NCBI RefSeq assembly: GCF_003233655.1
Contig: NZ_CP029830.1
Location: forward strand, 855,302-919,301
DNA length: 64,000 nucleotides
Source: Azospirillum ramasamyi
Lineage (GTDB): Bacteria > Pseudomonadota > Alphaproteobacteria > Azospirillales > Azospirillaceae
Reading direction: 5' to 3'
The translations under genes and the position numbers were made by a program. Below are positions 53,569-63,379 of the stretch, in pieces. Position 1 is the stretch's first letter, and every line of letters begins with the position of its first letter. A model generated the notes under the pieces. The model worked only from the letters and a program-made list of their open reading frames with translations. It had not been told where the DNA came from and made no database searches.

Positions 53569-54394
53569 CGCCCGTCAGGTGGACGACCACGCCACCGAGA
53601 TCGCTGTCCGTCTCCAGCCGGACCGGCAGGGGCGGGAAGCCGGCGGCGACCGGAGCCAGCCACAGATCCACCGGCGGCCGGTCGGCCGGGCTGCTGCGCT
53701 GCCAGAAGCGGCCGGTGGAGCCGGACTTGCCGTATCCAGCCACCGGCTTGTAGCTGACCCGGCATTGCTGGGCGACGCCGGAGAAGACCGAGTAGCGTGA
53801 CGGATCGACGATCCGCCGTCCCACCTCGCTGAACAGCATGTCATAGCGGCGGCGCCCGTCGAACACCGGCAGCGACCGGTCGCAGCGGTCGCTCGCCCCC
53901 ACCGTGAAAAGCAGGTCCAACACGGCGGACAGCGGGTCCAGCGTGCCGCGCCGCAGGGCGGGCGGCACCGGCTCACGTTCTTCCGTCTCCGGAGGGGGAG
54001 TGACGGTGGCGGAAACGTCGCCCTGCGGCCCGTAGGTCAGGGTGACGTTGCGCGGCTCCCCCCGGAACTGGCTGGACTGCCGATGGCTGGACGGCTTCAG
54101 GTCGTTGCCCCGGCGGCTGCCGTCGCTGTGGGATTCCGTCTTCCAGGTGAACAGGCGGCCGATGGTGCCCCCCGTCACCGCCGACACCGCGATCCGGTAG
54201 CGGTCGCCGGTCACCTCCAGGGTCGCTTCCACGTCCAGTGCGGTGACGCCGCCGACGAAGACCCGGTAGGTCGCATTCAGCGGTTCCGCCATCGCCCCCG
54301 GCGCGGAGAGCGGGAGCAGGGGGAAAGACAGGCCGGCGGCCAGCAGGGCCGTACCGAAACGGTTGGGGAGGCGGAGAGGGCTGGGGTGGGGCAC
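53513..54394 (-). CDS. DUF3108 domain-containing secreted protein
   Basis: A 293-residue protein with a signal peptide (GTALLAAGLSFPLLPLSAPG, cleavage near AMA). The mature part opens PLNATYRVFVGGVTALDVEA and has TIGRLFTWKTESHSDG, SSQFRGEPRNVTLTYGPQGD, TLDPLSAVLDLLFTVGASDR and YDMLFSEVGRR, all typical of DUF3108 periplasmic proteins. Function is unknown; such proteins are common envelope-associated factors in Alpha- and Betaproteobacteria. Confidence 0.85.
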   Translation of the reverse strand: MPHPSPLRLPNRFGTALLAAGLSFPLLPLSAPGAMAEPLNATYRVFVGGVTALDVEATLEVTGDRYRIAVSAVTGGTIGRLFTWKTESHSDGSRRGNDLKPSSHRQSSQFRGEPRNVTLTYGPQGDVSATVTPPPETEEREPVPPALRRGTLDPLSAVLDLLFTVGASDRCDRSLPVFDGRRRYDMLFSEVGRRIVDPSRYSVFSGVAQQCRVSYKPVAGYGKSGSTGRFWQRSSPADRPPVDLWLAPVAAGFPPLPVRLETDSDLGGVVVHLTGVTPPAADRRTEAVRPPIR

Positions 54395-54451
54395 GGTCCG
54401 GGGCTCCTGCGGTCGACGAAATCTTTTTTAAGATGGTGATGATTCTGGTGC

Positions 54452-54480
54452 TTGACACCCGGCGGGGAAGGCCGTAGAAA
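54452..54480 (+). promoter_or_regulatory. Promoter of tRNA-Val
   Basis: TTGACA (54452-54457) and TAGAAA (54475-54480) are 17 bases apart, a near-consensus sigma-70 promoter, about 100 bp before the tRNA gene. Confidence 0.7.
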
Positions 54481-54581
54481 CCCGCCCACCGCAGCGGCGG
54501 GGCCGACGCAAGACGGTCGCGACGCTCCCGGGAAGCCCGGCTGAAAAGCTGGACGGAACGGGGCAAAAAGTTTCAGGGTTC

Positions 54582-54656
54582 GGGCGCGTAGCTCAGCGGG
54601 AGAGCATTCGCTTCACACGCGAAGGGTCACAGGTTCAATCCCTGTCGCGCCCACCA
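54582..54656 (+). tRNA. tRNA-Val (anticodon CAC)
   Basis: A 75-nt cloverleaf with the CCA end encoded. The acceptor stem GGGCGCG pairs with CGCGCCC, the D arm is GCTC/GAGC, the anticodon stem TTCGC/GCGAA encloses loop TTCACAC with anticodon CAC, and the T arm ACAGG/CCTGT has loop TTCAATC. It reads GUG codons, frequent in this GC-rich genome. Confidence 0.97.
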
Positions 54657-54658
54657 TC

Positions 54659-54692
54659 AAAAAGGCTTCGGACGAAGGTCCGGAGCCTTTTT
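54659..54692 (+). terminator. Rho-independent terminator of tRNA-Val
   Basis: A 15-bp stem (54659-54673 with 54678-54692; one mismatch-type G-T pair) and a 4-base loop, with five T residues forming its 3-prime side and more T after it. It begins 3 bp after the CCA end. Confidence 0.85.
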
Positions 54693-54886
54693 CTTTTCCC
54701 GGCTGTTCCGGTAGGGAAAAGCCGCTGCAGGTTCCGGATCGGTGTGGAACCAGATCACAGACGTGAATTATGTATTTCTTATATTGTTGGCGAATCCGCG
54801 GTCGATTGACGCAGATCAGCCCTCTTTGCATCACAATACGGTAAATAGGGTCATTCCCTGTCACCCGTTTCGGAAAGCTTCACCTC

Positions 54887-55051
54887 ATGGACGATACCCG
54901 CATCGCTCTGCTCTCGCTCGGCCTGCTCGTCGTGGTTCTCACCATCATCATCGGCTCGCTGGTTTTCGTCCCGTCCTTCACCGCCCTGCTCGCCACGCTG
55001 CTGGCCTGGGCGAATCTGGCCTATCTGGTCGGCATCACCCTCAAGCGTTGA
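54887..55051 (+). CDS. Small hydrophobic membrane protein
   Basis: A 54-residue protein (MDDTRIALLSLGLLVVVLTI, then VFVPSFTALLATLLAWANLA) with two transmembrane helices and a basic C-terminus. It lies 136 bp before panC on the same strand. Function unknown. Confidence 0.5.
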   Translation: MDDTRIALLSLGLLVVVLTIIIGSLVFVPSFTALLATLLAWANLAYLVGITLKR

Positions 55052-55190
55052 TTTTCCAAGCCTGACGCGGCGGGGGAGGGGGGCCTTCGCCGCCGCTTCG
55101 GCAACAGTATGTCTTGCGGAAAGCTTTTCTGGACAGGAACGGTCCGACGCGTTATCCAGCGCGCGAATTCGACGCGCAAGGACCGCCACC

Positions 55191-56072
55191 ATGACGTTGA
55201 CCGCCGCCCAGACTTCCAGCGACCTGCCGATCATGAGGACGGTTGAGGATCTGCGAGCGCAGGTCGCGGCCTGGCGCAGGGAGGGACTGACCGTCGCCCT
55301 GGTGCCGACGATGGGGGCCCTGCATGACGGGCATCTGGGCCTCGTGCGGCGAGCGCGGGAATTGGCCGACCGGGTTGTCGCCAGCGTCTTCGTCAACCCG
55401 ACCCAGTTCGCCCCGCATGAGGATTTCGACCGTTACCCGCGCGACGAGGCCGGCGATTCCGCCAAGCTCGCGTCGGCGGGCTGCCACGCGCTCTACGCCC
55501 CGACCGTGCGCGCCATGTATCCGGATGGGTTCGCCACCGCCATCTCGGTCGGCGGCCCGGCTGAGGGGCTGTGCGGCGCCTTCCGTCCGCAGATGTTCGG
55601 CGGCGTCGCCCTGGTGGTGACCAAGCTGTTCCTGCAGGCACTGCCCGACGTGGCGGTGTTCGGCGAAAAGGATTATCAGCAGTTGATGGTGATCCGCCGC
55701 TTCACCCGCGACCTCGACATTCCCGTCCGTGTCGAAGGGCTGCCGACGGTGCGGGAAGCCGACGGGCTGGCCATGTCCTCCCGCAACGCCTATCTCAGCG
55801 CCGACGAGCGTGCCCGCGCCCCGGAACTGAACCGGGCGCTGACCGCGGCGGCCGAGGCGCTGGCCCGCGGGGGCGAGGCCGACGGTGCCCTGACCGCCAT
55901 CCGCAGCCGCATCGCCGAGGCGGGATTCGGCACCATCGACTATGTCGAGCTGCGCGATGCCGAAACGCTGGAGCCGGTGACTGCCGTCACCCGTCCCGCC
56001 CGCCTCCTCGCCGCCGCCTGGCTGGGCAAGGCCCGGCTGATCGACAATGTTCCGGTGAGTCCAGCTGGTTGA
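55191..56072 (+). CDS. panC: Pantothenate synthetase (pantoate--beta-alanine ligase)
   Basis: A full-length 293-residue enzyme. The ATP site VPTMGALHDGHLGLVRRARE, SVFVNPTQFAPHEDFDRYPR, the pantoate-binding GGVALVVTKLFLQALPDVAV, GEKDYQQLMVI and the late MSSRNAYLS motif are all present. It condenses pantoate with beta-alanine via an adenylate, the last step to vitamin B5 and CoA. panB is not adjacent in this window. Confidence 0.97.
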   Translation: MTLTAAQTSSDLPIMRTVEDLRAQVAAWRREGLTVALVPTMGALHDGHLGLVRRARELADRVVASVFVNPTQFAPHEDFDRYPRDEAGDSAKLASAGCHALYAPTVRAMYPDGFATAISVGGPAEGLCGAFRPQMFGGVALVVTKLFLQALPDVAVFGEKDYQQLMVIRRFTRDLDIPVRVEGLPTVREADGLAMSSRNAYLSADERARAPELNRALTAAAEALARGGEADGALTAIRSRIAEAGFGTIDYVELRDAETLEPVTAVTRPARLLAAAWLGKARLIDNVPVSPAG

Positions 56073-56145
56073 CCACGCGGATTGTTCGCAGGGCCGATTT
56101 ATCAGCATTTGACCTGCCTTTGCTGCAGGCCTAGCATCATCGCCG

Positions 56146-56643
56146 ATGGGACGTGAGACCCCCGGGATTGGGGGCGGAAAGGCGATCGTGCGGCTCGTCC
56201 GTCGCAACCGGCATGGGGAAACGGTGTCCCTGATGCCGCTGGTTCTGGCCGGCCTGCTTCTTCTTCTGGCGGCGCTCGGCACCACGGGTGCCGTGGTGGC
56301 CAGCAAGAACCGCGCGCCTGCGCCTCAGGCACAGCGGGGGGGCGACAGGAAATACGCCGCCTTGCCGATGATGACCTTCGGTCTGGGCGGCGGCGACGCG
56401 CGGATGGTCGACGTCAAGGTGCTGCTGGAGGTCGACCCGTCGGTGGACGGCAAGGTCGCCGATCCCTACGTCCCCCGCATCTCCGACCAACTGTCCGACC
56501 GCTTGCGCCAGATCGACCCGCAGCAGCTGACCGGCGCCGACGGGGCGATGCTGATGAAGACCACGATCGCCGGCGTGCTCGACCGCGAACTGCGCGGTGT
56601 GCGGGTGAAGGAGATCCTGCTCGACCGGATGGTGGTGCGGTAG
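56146..56643 (+). CDS. FliL-like membrane protein
   Basis: A 165-residue protein. A basic start is followed by one transmembrane helix (LMPLVLAGLLLLLAALGTTG, near residues 29-48) and a periplasmic domain (MVDVKVLLEVDPSVDGKVAD and REL-RGVRVKEILLDRMVVR at the end) resembling FliL. FliL sits at the flagellar motor and supports stator function. No flagellar genes are nearby, so an independent relative is likely. GTG 56188 is a possible later start. A second FliL-like gene lies at 62468-62968. Confidence 0.6.
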   Translation: MGRETPGIGGGKAIVRLVRRNRHGETVSLMPLVLAGLLLLLAALGTTGAVVASKNRAPAPQAQRGGDRKYAALPMMTFGLGGGDARMVDVKVLLEVDPSVDGKVADPYVPRISDQLSDRLRQIDPQQLTGADGAMLMKTTIAGVLDRELRGVRVKEILLDRMVVR

Positions 56644-56702
56644 GAAAGGGCGGAGCCAGGCGCCGCGAGGACGCCCGCCCCGTTCCGGTCACAAGGCTTC
56701 CG

Positions 56703-58094
56703 TCACTCGGCCGCGACGGCGGCACGGCGTTGGGCGTCGCGCGACTGGCGGCCTTCCTTCAGCTTTTCGGCCAGCAGGAAGGCCAGTTCCAGCGACTGGC
56801 TGGCGTTCAGGCGCGGGTCGCAGGCGGTGTGGTAGCGCAGCGCCAGATTGTGGTCGGTGATCGCCTGGGCGCCGCCGGTGCATTCCGTCACGTCCTGGCC
56901 GGTCAGTTCGAAATGCACGCCGCCGGCATGGGTGCCTTCGGCCTGATGCACCTCGAAGAAGCCCCTGGCCTCGGCCAGCACGCGCTCGACCGGCCGGGTC
57001 TTGTAGCCGGTGGTCGACTTGACCGTGTTGCCGTGCATCGGGTCGCAGGACCACACCACCGTGCGGCCTTCGCGTTGGACCTTGCGCAGCAGCGGCGGGA
57101 ACTTCTCCGCCACCTTGTCGGAGCCCATGCGCACGATCAGCGTCAGGCGCCCGGCCTCGTTGGTCGGGTTCAGGATGTCGATCAGGCGGATCAGCTCGTC
57201 CGGGTCGGTGGTCGGGCCGCATTTCAGGCCGATCGGGTTCTTCACCCCGCGCAGGAACTCGACATGGGCGCCGTCGGGCTGGCGGGTGCGGTCGCCGATC
57301 CACAGCATGTGGGCCGACACGTCGTACCAGTCGCCGGTGGTGCTGTCGACGCGGGTCAGCGCCTGCTCGAACGGCAGCAGCAGCGCCTCGTGGCTGGTGA
57401 AGAAATCGGTCTCGCGGATCTGCGGCGTCGTCTCCGCGGTGATGCCGCAGGCGGCCATGAAGGCCAGCGTCTCGTCCAGGCGGGTGGCCAGCTCCTGGAA
57501 ATGCTCGCCGGCCGGAGACTTCTCGACGAAGCTCAGCGTCCACTGATGGACCTTGTGCAGGTCGGCGTAACCGCCCTGGGCGAAGGCGCGCAGCAGGTTC
57601 AGCGTCGCCGCGGCCTGGGTGTAGGCCTGCATCATGCGCTCCGGATCGGGAACGCGGGCGTCGCTGGTGAAATCGAAGCCGTTGACGATGTCGCCGCGGT
57701 AGGACGGCAGCTCGACCCCGTCGATGGCCTCCATGTCGGCCGAGCGCGGCTTGGCGAACTGGCCGGCCATGCGGCCGACCTTGATGACCGGGATCGAGGC
57801 GCCGAAGGTCAGCACCACGGCCATCTGCAGCAGGACGCGGAAGGTGTCGCGGATGTTGTTGGGATGGAACTCGGCGAAGCTCTCGGCGCAATCGCCGCCC
57901 TGCAGCAGGAAGGCCTGGCCGGCGGCGGCCTCGGCCAGCTTGGCCTTCAGCCGGCGGGCTTCACCGGCGAAGACAAGCGGCGGATAGGAGGACAGACGCT
58001 GTTCGACCGCCTCGACCTTGGACAGGTCGGGATAAGTCGGCATCTGCTTCGCCGGTTTCGTCCTCCAACTGGCGGGTGTCCAACGCTCGACCAT
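56703..58094 (-). CDS. 3-deoxy-7-phosphoheptulonate synthase, class II
   Basis: A 463-residue class II DAHP synthase (plant/Mycobacterium type). It has [98 protein letters not shown] and [20 protein letters not shown]. It joins phosphoenolpyruvate and erythrose-4-phosphate to start the shikimate pathway. Length and all motifs are intact. It converges on the FliL-like gene and diverges from the AmpG-like permease. Confidence 0.96.
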   Translation of the reverse strand: MVERWTPASWRTKPAKQMPTYPDLSKVEAVEQRLSSYPPLVFAGEARRLKAKLAEAAAGQAFLLQGGDCAESFAEFHPNNIRDTFRVLLQMAVVLTFGASIPVIKVGRMAGQFAKPRSADMEAIDGVELPSYRGDIVNGFDFTSDARVPDPERMMQAYTQAAATLNLLRAFAQGGYADLHKVHQWTLSFVEKSPAGEHFQELATRLDETLAFMAACGITAETTPQIRETDFFTSHEALLLPFEQALTRVDSTTGDWYDVSAHMLWIGDRTRQPDGAHVEFLRGVKNPIGLKCGPTTDPDELIRLIDILNPTNEAGRLTLIVRMGSDKVAEKFPPLLRKVQREGRTVVWSCDPMHGNTVKSTTGYKTRPVERVLAEARGFFEVHQAEGTHAGGVHFELTGQDVTECTGGAQAITDHNLALRYHTACDPRLNASQSLELAFLLAEKLKEGRQSRDAQRRAAVAAE

Positions 58095-58384
58095 GACGCG
58101 CCTGCTCTTCCTTGACGATTGCGGAACGGGGGGCCGGGCGGGCGGCGAACGACCGGCGGCGAGCCCCGTGGGGGGTACTCTATAGCGCGACTCGGGGCAA
58201 CTTTTCCACAGTTTCGGCCCGCATCCCGGTAATGCTGTGCCGCCACGCGCCGCGCTCCGCCACCGGGGGTGATTTCAGGTGAAAGGAAGTTCGCGTCGGC
58301 GCCGCTGGCGGCCGGAGCCCGCGGCCATTATACATCGGGCCAACCGGCCATCGGCCCCGACCCCGCCCGAAAGGAACCTTTTTG

Positions 58385-59752
58385 GTGAAAGCGACATCCT
58401 GGCCGGCGAAGCGCCTGTCCTCGTGGGGGCAGGCCCTGACGGTCTACCGCGACCCGCGCGTGCTGGCGATCCTGTTCCTGGGCTTTGCCGAAGGGCTGCC
58501 GCTGGCGCTGACCGGGGCCACGCTGAACGTCTGGCTGACCGAGGAGGGCGTCAGCCGGACCAACATCGGCCTGTTCGCCCTTGTCACCATGCCCTATGCG
58601 CTGAAGTTCCTGTGGGCGCCGCTGATCGACCGCATGAGGCTGCCGGTGATGACGCGGCTGTTCGGGCGGCGGCGCGGCTGGGCGCTGACGGCGCAGGCGG
58701 CGCTGATCGCGGCATTGCTGGGGCTGGGAACCACCGATCCGGGGCAGGATCTTTGGTGGACCGCGCTGTGCGCTGTGCTGGTCGCCTTCTGCTCGGCCAG
58801 CCAGGACATCGTCGTCGATGCCTACCGCGTCGAGGTTCTGGAGGAGCATCAGCAGGCGGCCGGCGCCGCGGTGCTGGTCCTCGGCTACCGCTTCGGCCTG
58901 ATGGCGGCGGGGGCGGGCGCCCTCTTCATCGCGGAGGCCTATGGCTGGCGCACCGCCTACGAGGCGATGGCGGTGCTGGTGCTGGTGGGGATGGCGACCA
59001 TCCTGCTGTGCCGCGAACCGAAGGAGCCGCCGCCCAATGCCCGCGAAAAGCTGATCGCCGAATGGCTGGCGCGCCGGCCGCATCTGTCGGGCCGCAACGC
59101 GGTGGTGCTGGCCTGGCTGTATGGCGCGGTGGTGGCGCCCTTCGTGCAGTTCATGGAGCGGAGGGCCTGGATGGTGATCCTGGCCTTCATCGCCAGCTAC
59201 AAGCTGGGGGAGGTGCTGGCCGGCCAGATGTCGTCCACCTTCTACATCAGCCTGGGCTTCACGAAGTCGGAGATCGCCACGGTCAGCAAGCTGTTCGGCC
59301 TGTGGGCGACCATCGCCGGGGGGCTGGTCGGCGGGCTTCTGGTCGGCAAGGTCGGGGTGCTGCGCGGCCTGCTGATCGGCGGAATCCTGCAGATGGTGTC
59401 GAACCTGGGCTACGTCCTGCTGGCCTGGACCGGACATGACGTGTCCATCCTGGCGGTGACGGTGGTGGTCGACAATGTCTGCGGCGGCATCGCCACCGCG
59501 GCCTTCGTCGCCTATCTGTCCGGGCTGTGCAACGTCGCCTATACCGCGACCCAGTATGCGTTGCTGTCGAGCTTCTACAAGCTGGGCGGCGACCTGTTCG
59601 GCGCGTCGTCGGGCTGGCTGGCGGAGCGGATGGACTGGATCAGCTTCTTCCTGCTGTCGATGGCCGGCGCCGTTCCGGCGCTCTGCCTGCTGGTCTGGCT
59701 GATGGGGCTGCACCGCCGGGAGCAGCAGGAGAGCGCCGTCCCCGCGCAGTGA
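58385..59752 (+). CDS. AmpG-like muropeptide permease (MFS)
   Basis: A 455-residue 12-to-14-helix permease. It opens with the AmpG signature VYRDPRVLAILFLGFAEGLP, then LTEEGVSRTNIGLFALVTMP, YALKFLWAPLIDRMRLP, AFCSASQDIVVDAYRVEVL and LSSFYKLGGDLFGASSGWLA. AmpG imports anhydromuropeptides for cell-wall recycling and, in some hosts, beta-lactamase induction. GTG 58385 has AAAGGA about 9 bases upstream. The muropeptide substrate is inferred from the family. Confidence 0.88.
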   Translation: MKATSWPAKRLSSWGQALTVYRDPRVLAILFLGFAEGLPLALTGATLNVWLTEEGVSRTNIGLFALVTMPYALKFLWAPLIDRMRLPVMTRLFGRRRGWALTAQAALIAALLGLGTTDPGQDLWWTALCAVLVAFCSASQDIVVDAYRVEVLEEHQQAAGAAVLVLGYRFGLMAAGAGALFIAEAYGWRTAYEAMAVLVLVGMATILLCREPKEPPPNAREKLIAEWLARRPHLSGRNAVVLAWLYGAVVAPFVQFMERRAWMVILAFIASYKLGEVLAGQMSSTFYISLGFTKSEIATVSKLFGLWATIAGGLVGGLLVGKVGVLRGLLIGGILQMVSNLGYVLLAWTGHDVSILAVTVVVDNVCGGIATAAFVAYLSGLCNVAYTATQYALLSSFYKLGGDLFGASSGWLAERMDWISFFLLSMAGAVPALCLLVWLMGLHRREQQESAVPAQ

Positions 59753-59791
59753 CGGGGACGGCGTTGCAGGAGAGGCCGGGAGAGCAGGCGG

Positions 59792-60694
59792 TCAGCCGCC
59801 GGCGGTGGTCTTGGTCTTGCCGGCGCCCGGCCCGGCGCCAAGGTCGGCACCGGTGGTCGGATCGGCGTCCGGCTTGGACATGGTGCGGGCGGCCACGGCG
59901 TTGACCGCGGCCATCTCCGACGCGGCCAGCTTGACCGTCGGGTTGCCGTCGCCGCCGTTCACCGGGGCGTCGCCCATCTTGACGTCGACGAACTCCCACT
60001 GGGCGCCCTGGTTCCAGGGGCCGCGCATGTCGCCCTCGCCCTGGCTCATGTTGTAGTACTTGTCGGTGTATTCCGGCTTGCCCGGCAGCTTGCCCGGCGG
60101 GAAGTTGTTGTCGATGGAATACAGCGCCTTCTCGAAGCTCTTCTGGTGAGCGATCTCGCGGGTCATCAGGAAGCCCAGCGCATCCTTCACGCCCGGATCG
60201 TTGGTGACGTTGATCAGGCGTTCATAGATGATCTTGGCGCGCGATTCCGCGGCGATGTTGGAGCGCAGATCGGCCGTCGGGTCGCCGATGCTGTCGATGT
60301 AGCCGCCGGTCCACAGCTGCCCGGCGGAATTCACCAGGGCCGGGCCGCCGCCATACAGAAGCGACAGGGTGTGGCTGCCGTTGCCCTGGGTGATGTTGGC
60401 ATAGAGGTCGGCGGTCTCCTCCGCGCCCTCGGCCAGCTTGCCCTTGGCGCCCTTGGTCAGCATGGCGACGATGGAGCCGATCACCTCGAGGTGGCTCAGT
60501 TCCTCGGTCGCGATGTCGATCAGCATGTCCTTGCGGCCCGGATCCTCATCGGCCAGACCCTGGGTGAAGTAGCGCATGGCAGCGGCGAGTTCACCCTGCG
60601 GGCCGCCGAACTGCTCCAGCATCAGGCTGGCGAGCACCGGGTTGGGCTCCGACACGCGCACCGTGTACATGAGCTTTTTGTTGTGCATGAACAT
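59792..60694 (-). CDS. Manganese-containing catalase
   Basis: A 300-residue di-manganese catalase. Ligand residues lie in EQFGGPQGELAAAMRYFTQG, ATEELSHLEVIGSIVAML, AAESRAKIIYERLINVTND and MTREIAHQKSFEKALYSIDN. It destroys hydrogen peroxide without heme. The C-terminal 45 residues are a low-complexity Gly/Thr/Lys tail beyond the core. The glutathione reductase gene upstream on the same strand suggests an antioxidant neighbourhood, though a 286-bp gap separates them. Confidence 0.95.
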   Translation of the reverse strand: MFMHNKKLMYTVRVSEPNPVLASLMLEQFGGPQGELAAAMRYFTQGLADEDPGRKDMLIDIATEELSHLEVIGSIVAMLTKGAKGKLAEGAEETADLYANITQGNGSHTLSLLYGGGPALVNSAGQLWTGGYIDSIGDPTADLRSNIAAESRAKIIYERLINVTNDPGVKDALGFLMTREIAHQKSFEKALYSIDNNFPPGKLPGKPEYTDKYYNMSQGEGDMRGPWNQGAQWEFVDVKMGDAPVNGGDGNPTVKLAASEMAAVNAVAARTMSKPDADPTTGADLGAGPGAGKTKTTAGG

Positions 60695-60980
60695 GCGAGG
60701 GATTCCTCCTGCGTCTGATGGCCCGCATGGCGGGGGCCGAAGATCGGAGATATCCGGACCGGCCCATCGCCGGGGATGCAGGGGAGACCAGCAGGACGTG
60801 CCGTTCCGGATCGCTCACCCGTCCTCAACCCACAATCTTTGGAAGCGTTCCAGAAAAATGCCCTGCCTTGGCGTGCTATGTCTCCAGGTGCATGGCGGAA
60901 GACGTGATTCCACGAAAAAGGCGGCGCGAAGGGGTGTTTCCCCTCGCGCCGCCTTTCCGGGAGACCCGCTTTTCAGGCGG

Positions 60981-62348
60981 TCAGATCTTCTTTTCCGGCT
61001 CCGCTTTCTCGCGCATCAGCACGAATTCCTCCGAGGTGGAGGGGTGGAGCGCGATGGTGCGGTCGAAGTCGCGCTTGGTGGCGCCGCAGTTCAGCGCGAT
61101 GGCCAGCGGCTGCATCATCTCCGGCGCGTCCATGCCCATCATGTGGCAGCCGAGCACGCGCTGGCTCTCGCCGTCGACCACCAGCTTCATCAGCACCCGC
61201 TCGTCCCGGCCGGACAGGGTGTGCTTCATCGGGCGGAAGCCGGCCTTGTAGATGTCGACCTGCGCGTATTGGGCGCGGGCCTGCATTTCGGTCAGCCCGA
61301 CGGTGCCGAGCGGCGGCAGCGAGAACACCGCGGTCGGCACGTTGTCGTAGCCGATGTGCATGGGGTTGTCGTTGAACAGCGTCTCGGCCAGGGCGCGTCC
61401 CTCGGCGATGGCGATGGGGGTCAGGGCCATGCGGTCGGTGACGTCGCCGATGGCGTAGATGCTGTCCACGGCGGTGCGCGACCATTCGTCCACCGGGATC
61501 GCGCCGGCCTCGTTCAGGGTGATGCCGACCTCTTCCAGGCCGAGATTCTTCGTGTTCGGGCTCCGGCCGGTGGCGGCCATCACCAGCCCCGCCGAATGCT
61601 CGCGGCCCATATGGTCGGTCAGGGTATAGCCGCCGGCACCCTTTTCCAGCTTCACCGGCTTGCAGCGCGAGATGATGGTGATGCCGCGCTTGCGCATCTC
61701 CTGGGCCAGGGCGACACGGATGTCGTCGTCGAAGCCGTTCAGCAGGTCGTCGCCGCGGATCATCAGCGTCACCTCCGCGCCCAGCCCGCGGAAGATGCTG
61801 GCGAATTCGACGGCGATGTATCCGCCGCCGATGATCAGCACCGAATGGGGCAGCTTTTCGAGGTGAAGCGCCTCGTTGGAGGTCGCGGCATGCTCGATCC
61901 CCTCGATCGGCGGCAGCGACGGCCAGCCGCCGGTGGCGATCAGGATGTTGCGGGCGGTGTAGCGCTTGCCGTCGACCTCCACCGTATGGGGATCGACGAT
62001 CCGGCCGAACCCCTCGTACAGGGTCACGCCGGAGTTCTTCAGCATGTTGATGTAGATGCCGTTCAGCCGGTCGATCTCGCGGTCCTTGCGCGAGATCAGC
62101 GTCTCCCAGTCGAAGGCCGGCGTGTGGGAGTTCCAGCCATAGCCGCAGGAATCCTCGAAGCCGTCGCGGAACTGGGCGGCGTAGACCAGCAGCTTCTTCG
62201 GCACGCAGCCGCGGATCACGCAGGTGCCGCCGACGCGGCTGCCTTCGCAGATCGCGACCTTTGCGCCGTAGGACGCGGCGCGCCGGCTTGCGGCGACGCC
62301 CCCGGACCCCGCGCCGATGGTGAAGAGGTCGAAATCATACTCGGCCAC
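60981..62348 (-). CDS. gor: Glutathione-disulfide reductase
   Basis: A 455-residue FAD-disulfide reductase. The FAD motif FDLFTIGAGSGGVAASRRAA is followed by the redox pair in GGTCVIRGCVPKKLL. The NADPH-binding VLIIGGGYIAVEFASIF, the second FAD site YAIGDVTDRMALTPIAIAEG and the C-terminal catalytic ALHPSTSEEFVLMR are present. It regenerates GSH from GSSG. GTG 62348 is chosen because AAGGAG lies 6 bases before it; the frame starts at TTG 62366, but that would put this site inside the gene. Confidence 0.95.
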   Translation of the reverse strand: MAEYDFDLFTIGAGSGGVAASRRAASYGAKVAICEGSRVGGTCVIRGCVPKKLLVYAAQFRDGFEDSCGYGWNSHTPAFDWETLISRKDREIDRLNGIYINMLKNSGVTLYEGFGRIVDPHTVEVDGKRYTARNILIATGGWPSLPPIEGIEHAATSNEALHLEKLPHSVLIIGGGYIAVEFASIFRGLGAEVTLMIRGDDLLNGFDDDIRVALAQEMRKRGITIISRCKPVKLEKGAGGYTLTDHMGREHSAGLVMAATGRSPNTKNLGLEEVGITLNEAGAIPVDEWSRTAVDSIYAIGDVTDRMALTPIAIAEGRALAETLFNDNPMHIGYDNVPTAVFSLPPLGTVGLTEMQARAQYAQVDIYKAGFRPMKHTLSGRDERVLMKLVVDGESQRVLGCHMMGMDAPEMMQPLAIALNCGATKRDFDRTIALHPSTSEEFVLMREKAEPEKKI

Positions 62349-62467
62349 AGCCGTCTCCTTCCGCAACTTGACCCTTGGCCCACGAACCGGCCCCGCGAAG
62401 GATCGCGGGCCTGCTGCATGTGGTCGGGCAGGATATGGGGAGGCAAGGGGCGTTGGGAAGCGCGCCG

Positions 62468-62968
62468 TCAGCGCAGCAGCATATCCTGGATCAGCACTTG
62501 TCGAAGTTTCAGCGGCCGCATCGCCTTGTTGGCGACGTGGCGCAGCGCGTCCTTGACATAGACCGGCCCCCCGGCGCCGCGCAGTTCGGCGGGATCAGCC
62601 TCCAGCAGGCGGCGGCTGATGGCCTCGGCGATGCGCGGCAGATGCGGAGTGACCGTTTCCAGAGGCGTCTGCGGATCGAACTCAAGCACCGCGCGCAGCC
62701 GCAGCTCCTGCAGGCGGCGGCCGTCGTTCAGGGTGAGGATCAGGGTGGGCAGGGCAGCGTAGACAGCGGGGGCGGGGGCCGCGTAGGCCTGGGGCGCGGC
62801 GAAGGCGCCATGGCCGGGGGCCGGACGGAGCAGCAGGGCGCCGCCGACCCCGGCGCCGGCAAAGGCAAGCATCAGCCCGATCAGCGCCAGCACGATCCGG
62901 TTCCCCGTGCCTTCGAAGGTGGGCAGGGCCGGTGGAGCCGGTTCGGCCGTCGCGGTCATCTTCGCCAT
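62468..62968 (-). CDS. Second FliL-like membrane protein
   Basis: A 166-residue protein with one transmembrane helix (IVLALIGLMLAFAGAGVGGA, near residues 25-44), an Ala/Pro-rich linker and a periplasmic FliL-like domain (LILTLNDGRRLQELRLRAVL, then LKLRQVLIQDMLLR at the end). The same layout as the protein at 56146. ATG 62968 is used because MAKMTAT follows a plausible site and the upstream extension is unlike a protein start. No flagellar genes are in reach. Confidence 0.6.
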   Translation of the reverse strand: MAKMTATAEPAPPALPTFEGTGNRIVLALIGLMLAFAGAGVGGALLLRPAPGHGAFAAPQAYAAPAPAVYAALPTLILTLNDGRRLQELRLRAVLEFDPQTPLETVTPHLPRIAEAISRRLLEADPAELRGAGGPVYVKDALRHVANKAMRPLKLRQVLIQDMLLR

Positions 62969-63379
62969 TCCGTTCAGCCGCCCTGTTGCGATCGAAGCCT
63001 GTGCCACAACTTTAAAAGCGCGGAAGTGGTAGGTCAAATAACGGTATTTGATCTGGTTTCTCTTTGAATGCGGCAGGTGAGGGATGGGAACGGCCGCAGC
63101 CTCCGCATGGTGACTTCACGCGCTTCCGAATCTGTTTGCCGAATCTGTTTGCCGGCGATGTAGGCGCAGGAAATCTCACCGGAAAATGCAACGCTGCCAT
63201 CCGTTCCCGGTTGGCAGGATGGGAAGCCTCTTCCCCCGCCCGCCCGGGGCGTATAATGCTGGGATACCAACACAACCGGCCTGCTGCCCTGTCCGGCGGC
63301 CGGGCCATCCAGAACGAAGCATCGCGAAGCAATGCGCAGACACAGGCGCGGACAGGGGCGGAAGGCGAGGGTTACCGGG
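62969..63379. other. Intergenic region between the FliL-like gene and the phosphoribosyltransferase
   Basis: About 410 bp. Open frames on both strands lack ribosome binding sites and family features. The promoters of the two divergent genes must lie here; none could be fixed with confidence. A direct repeat GAATCTGTTTGCC occurs twice in a row at about 63128-63153. Confidence 0.4.

Noticed and set aside
54582..54656. tRNA-Val as the prophage attachment site
   Set aside because: The 3-prime end of the tRNA is not repeated near the integrase, and intact host genes lie between it and the phage remains.
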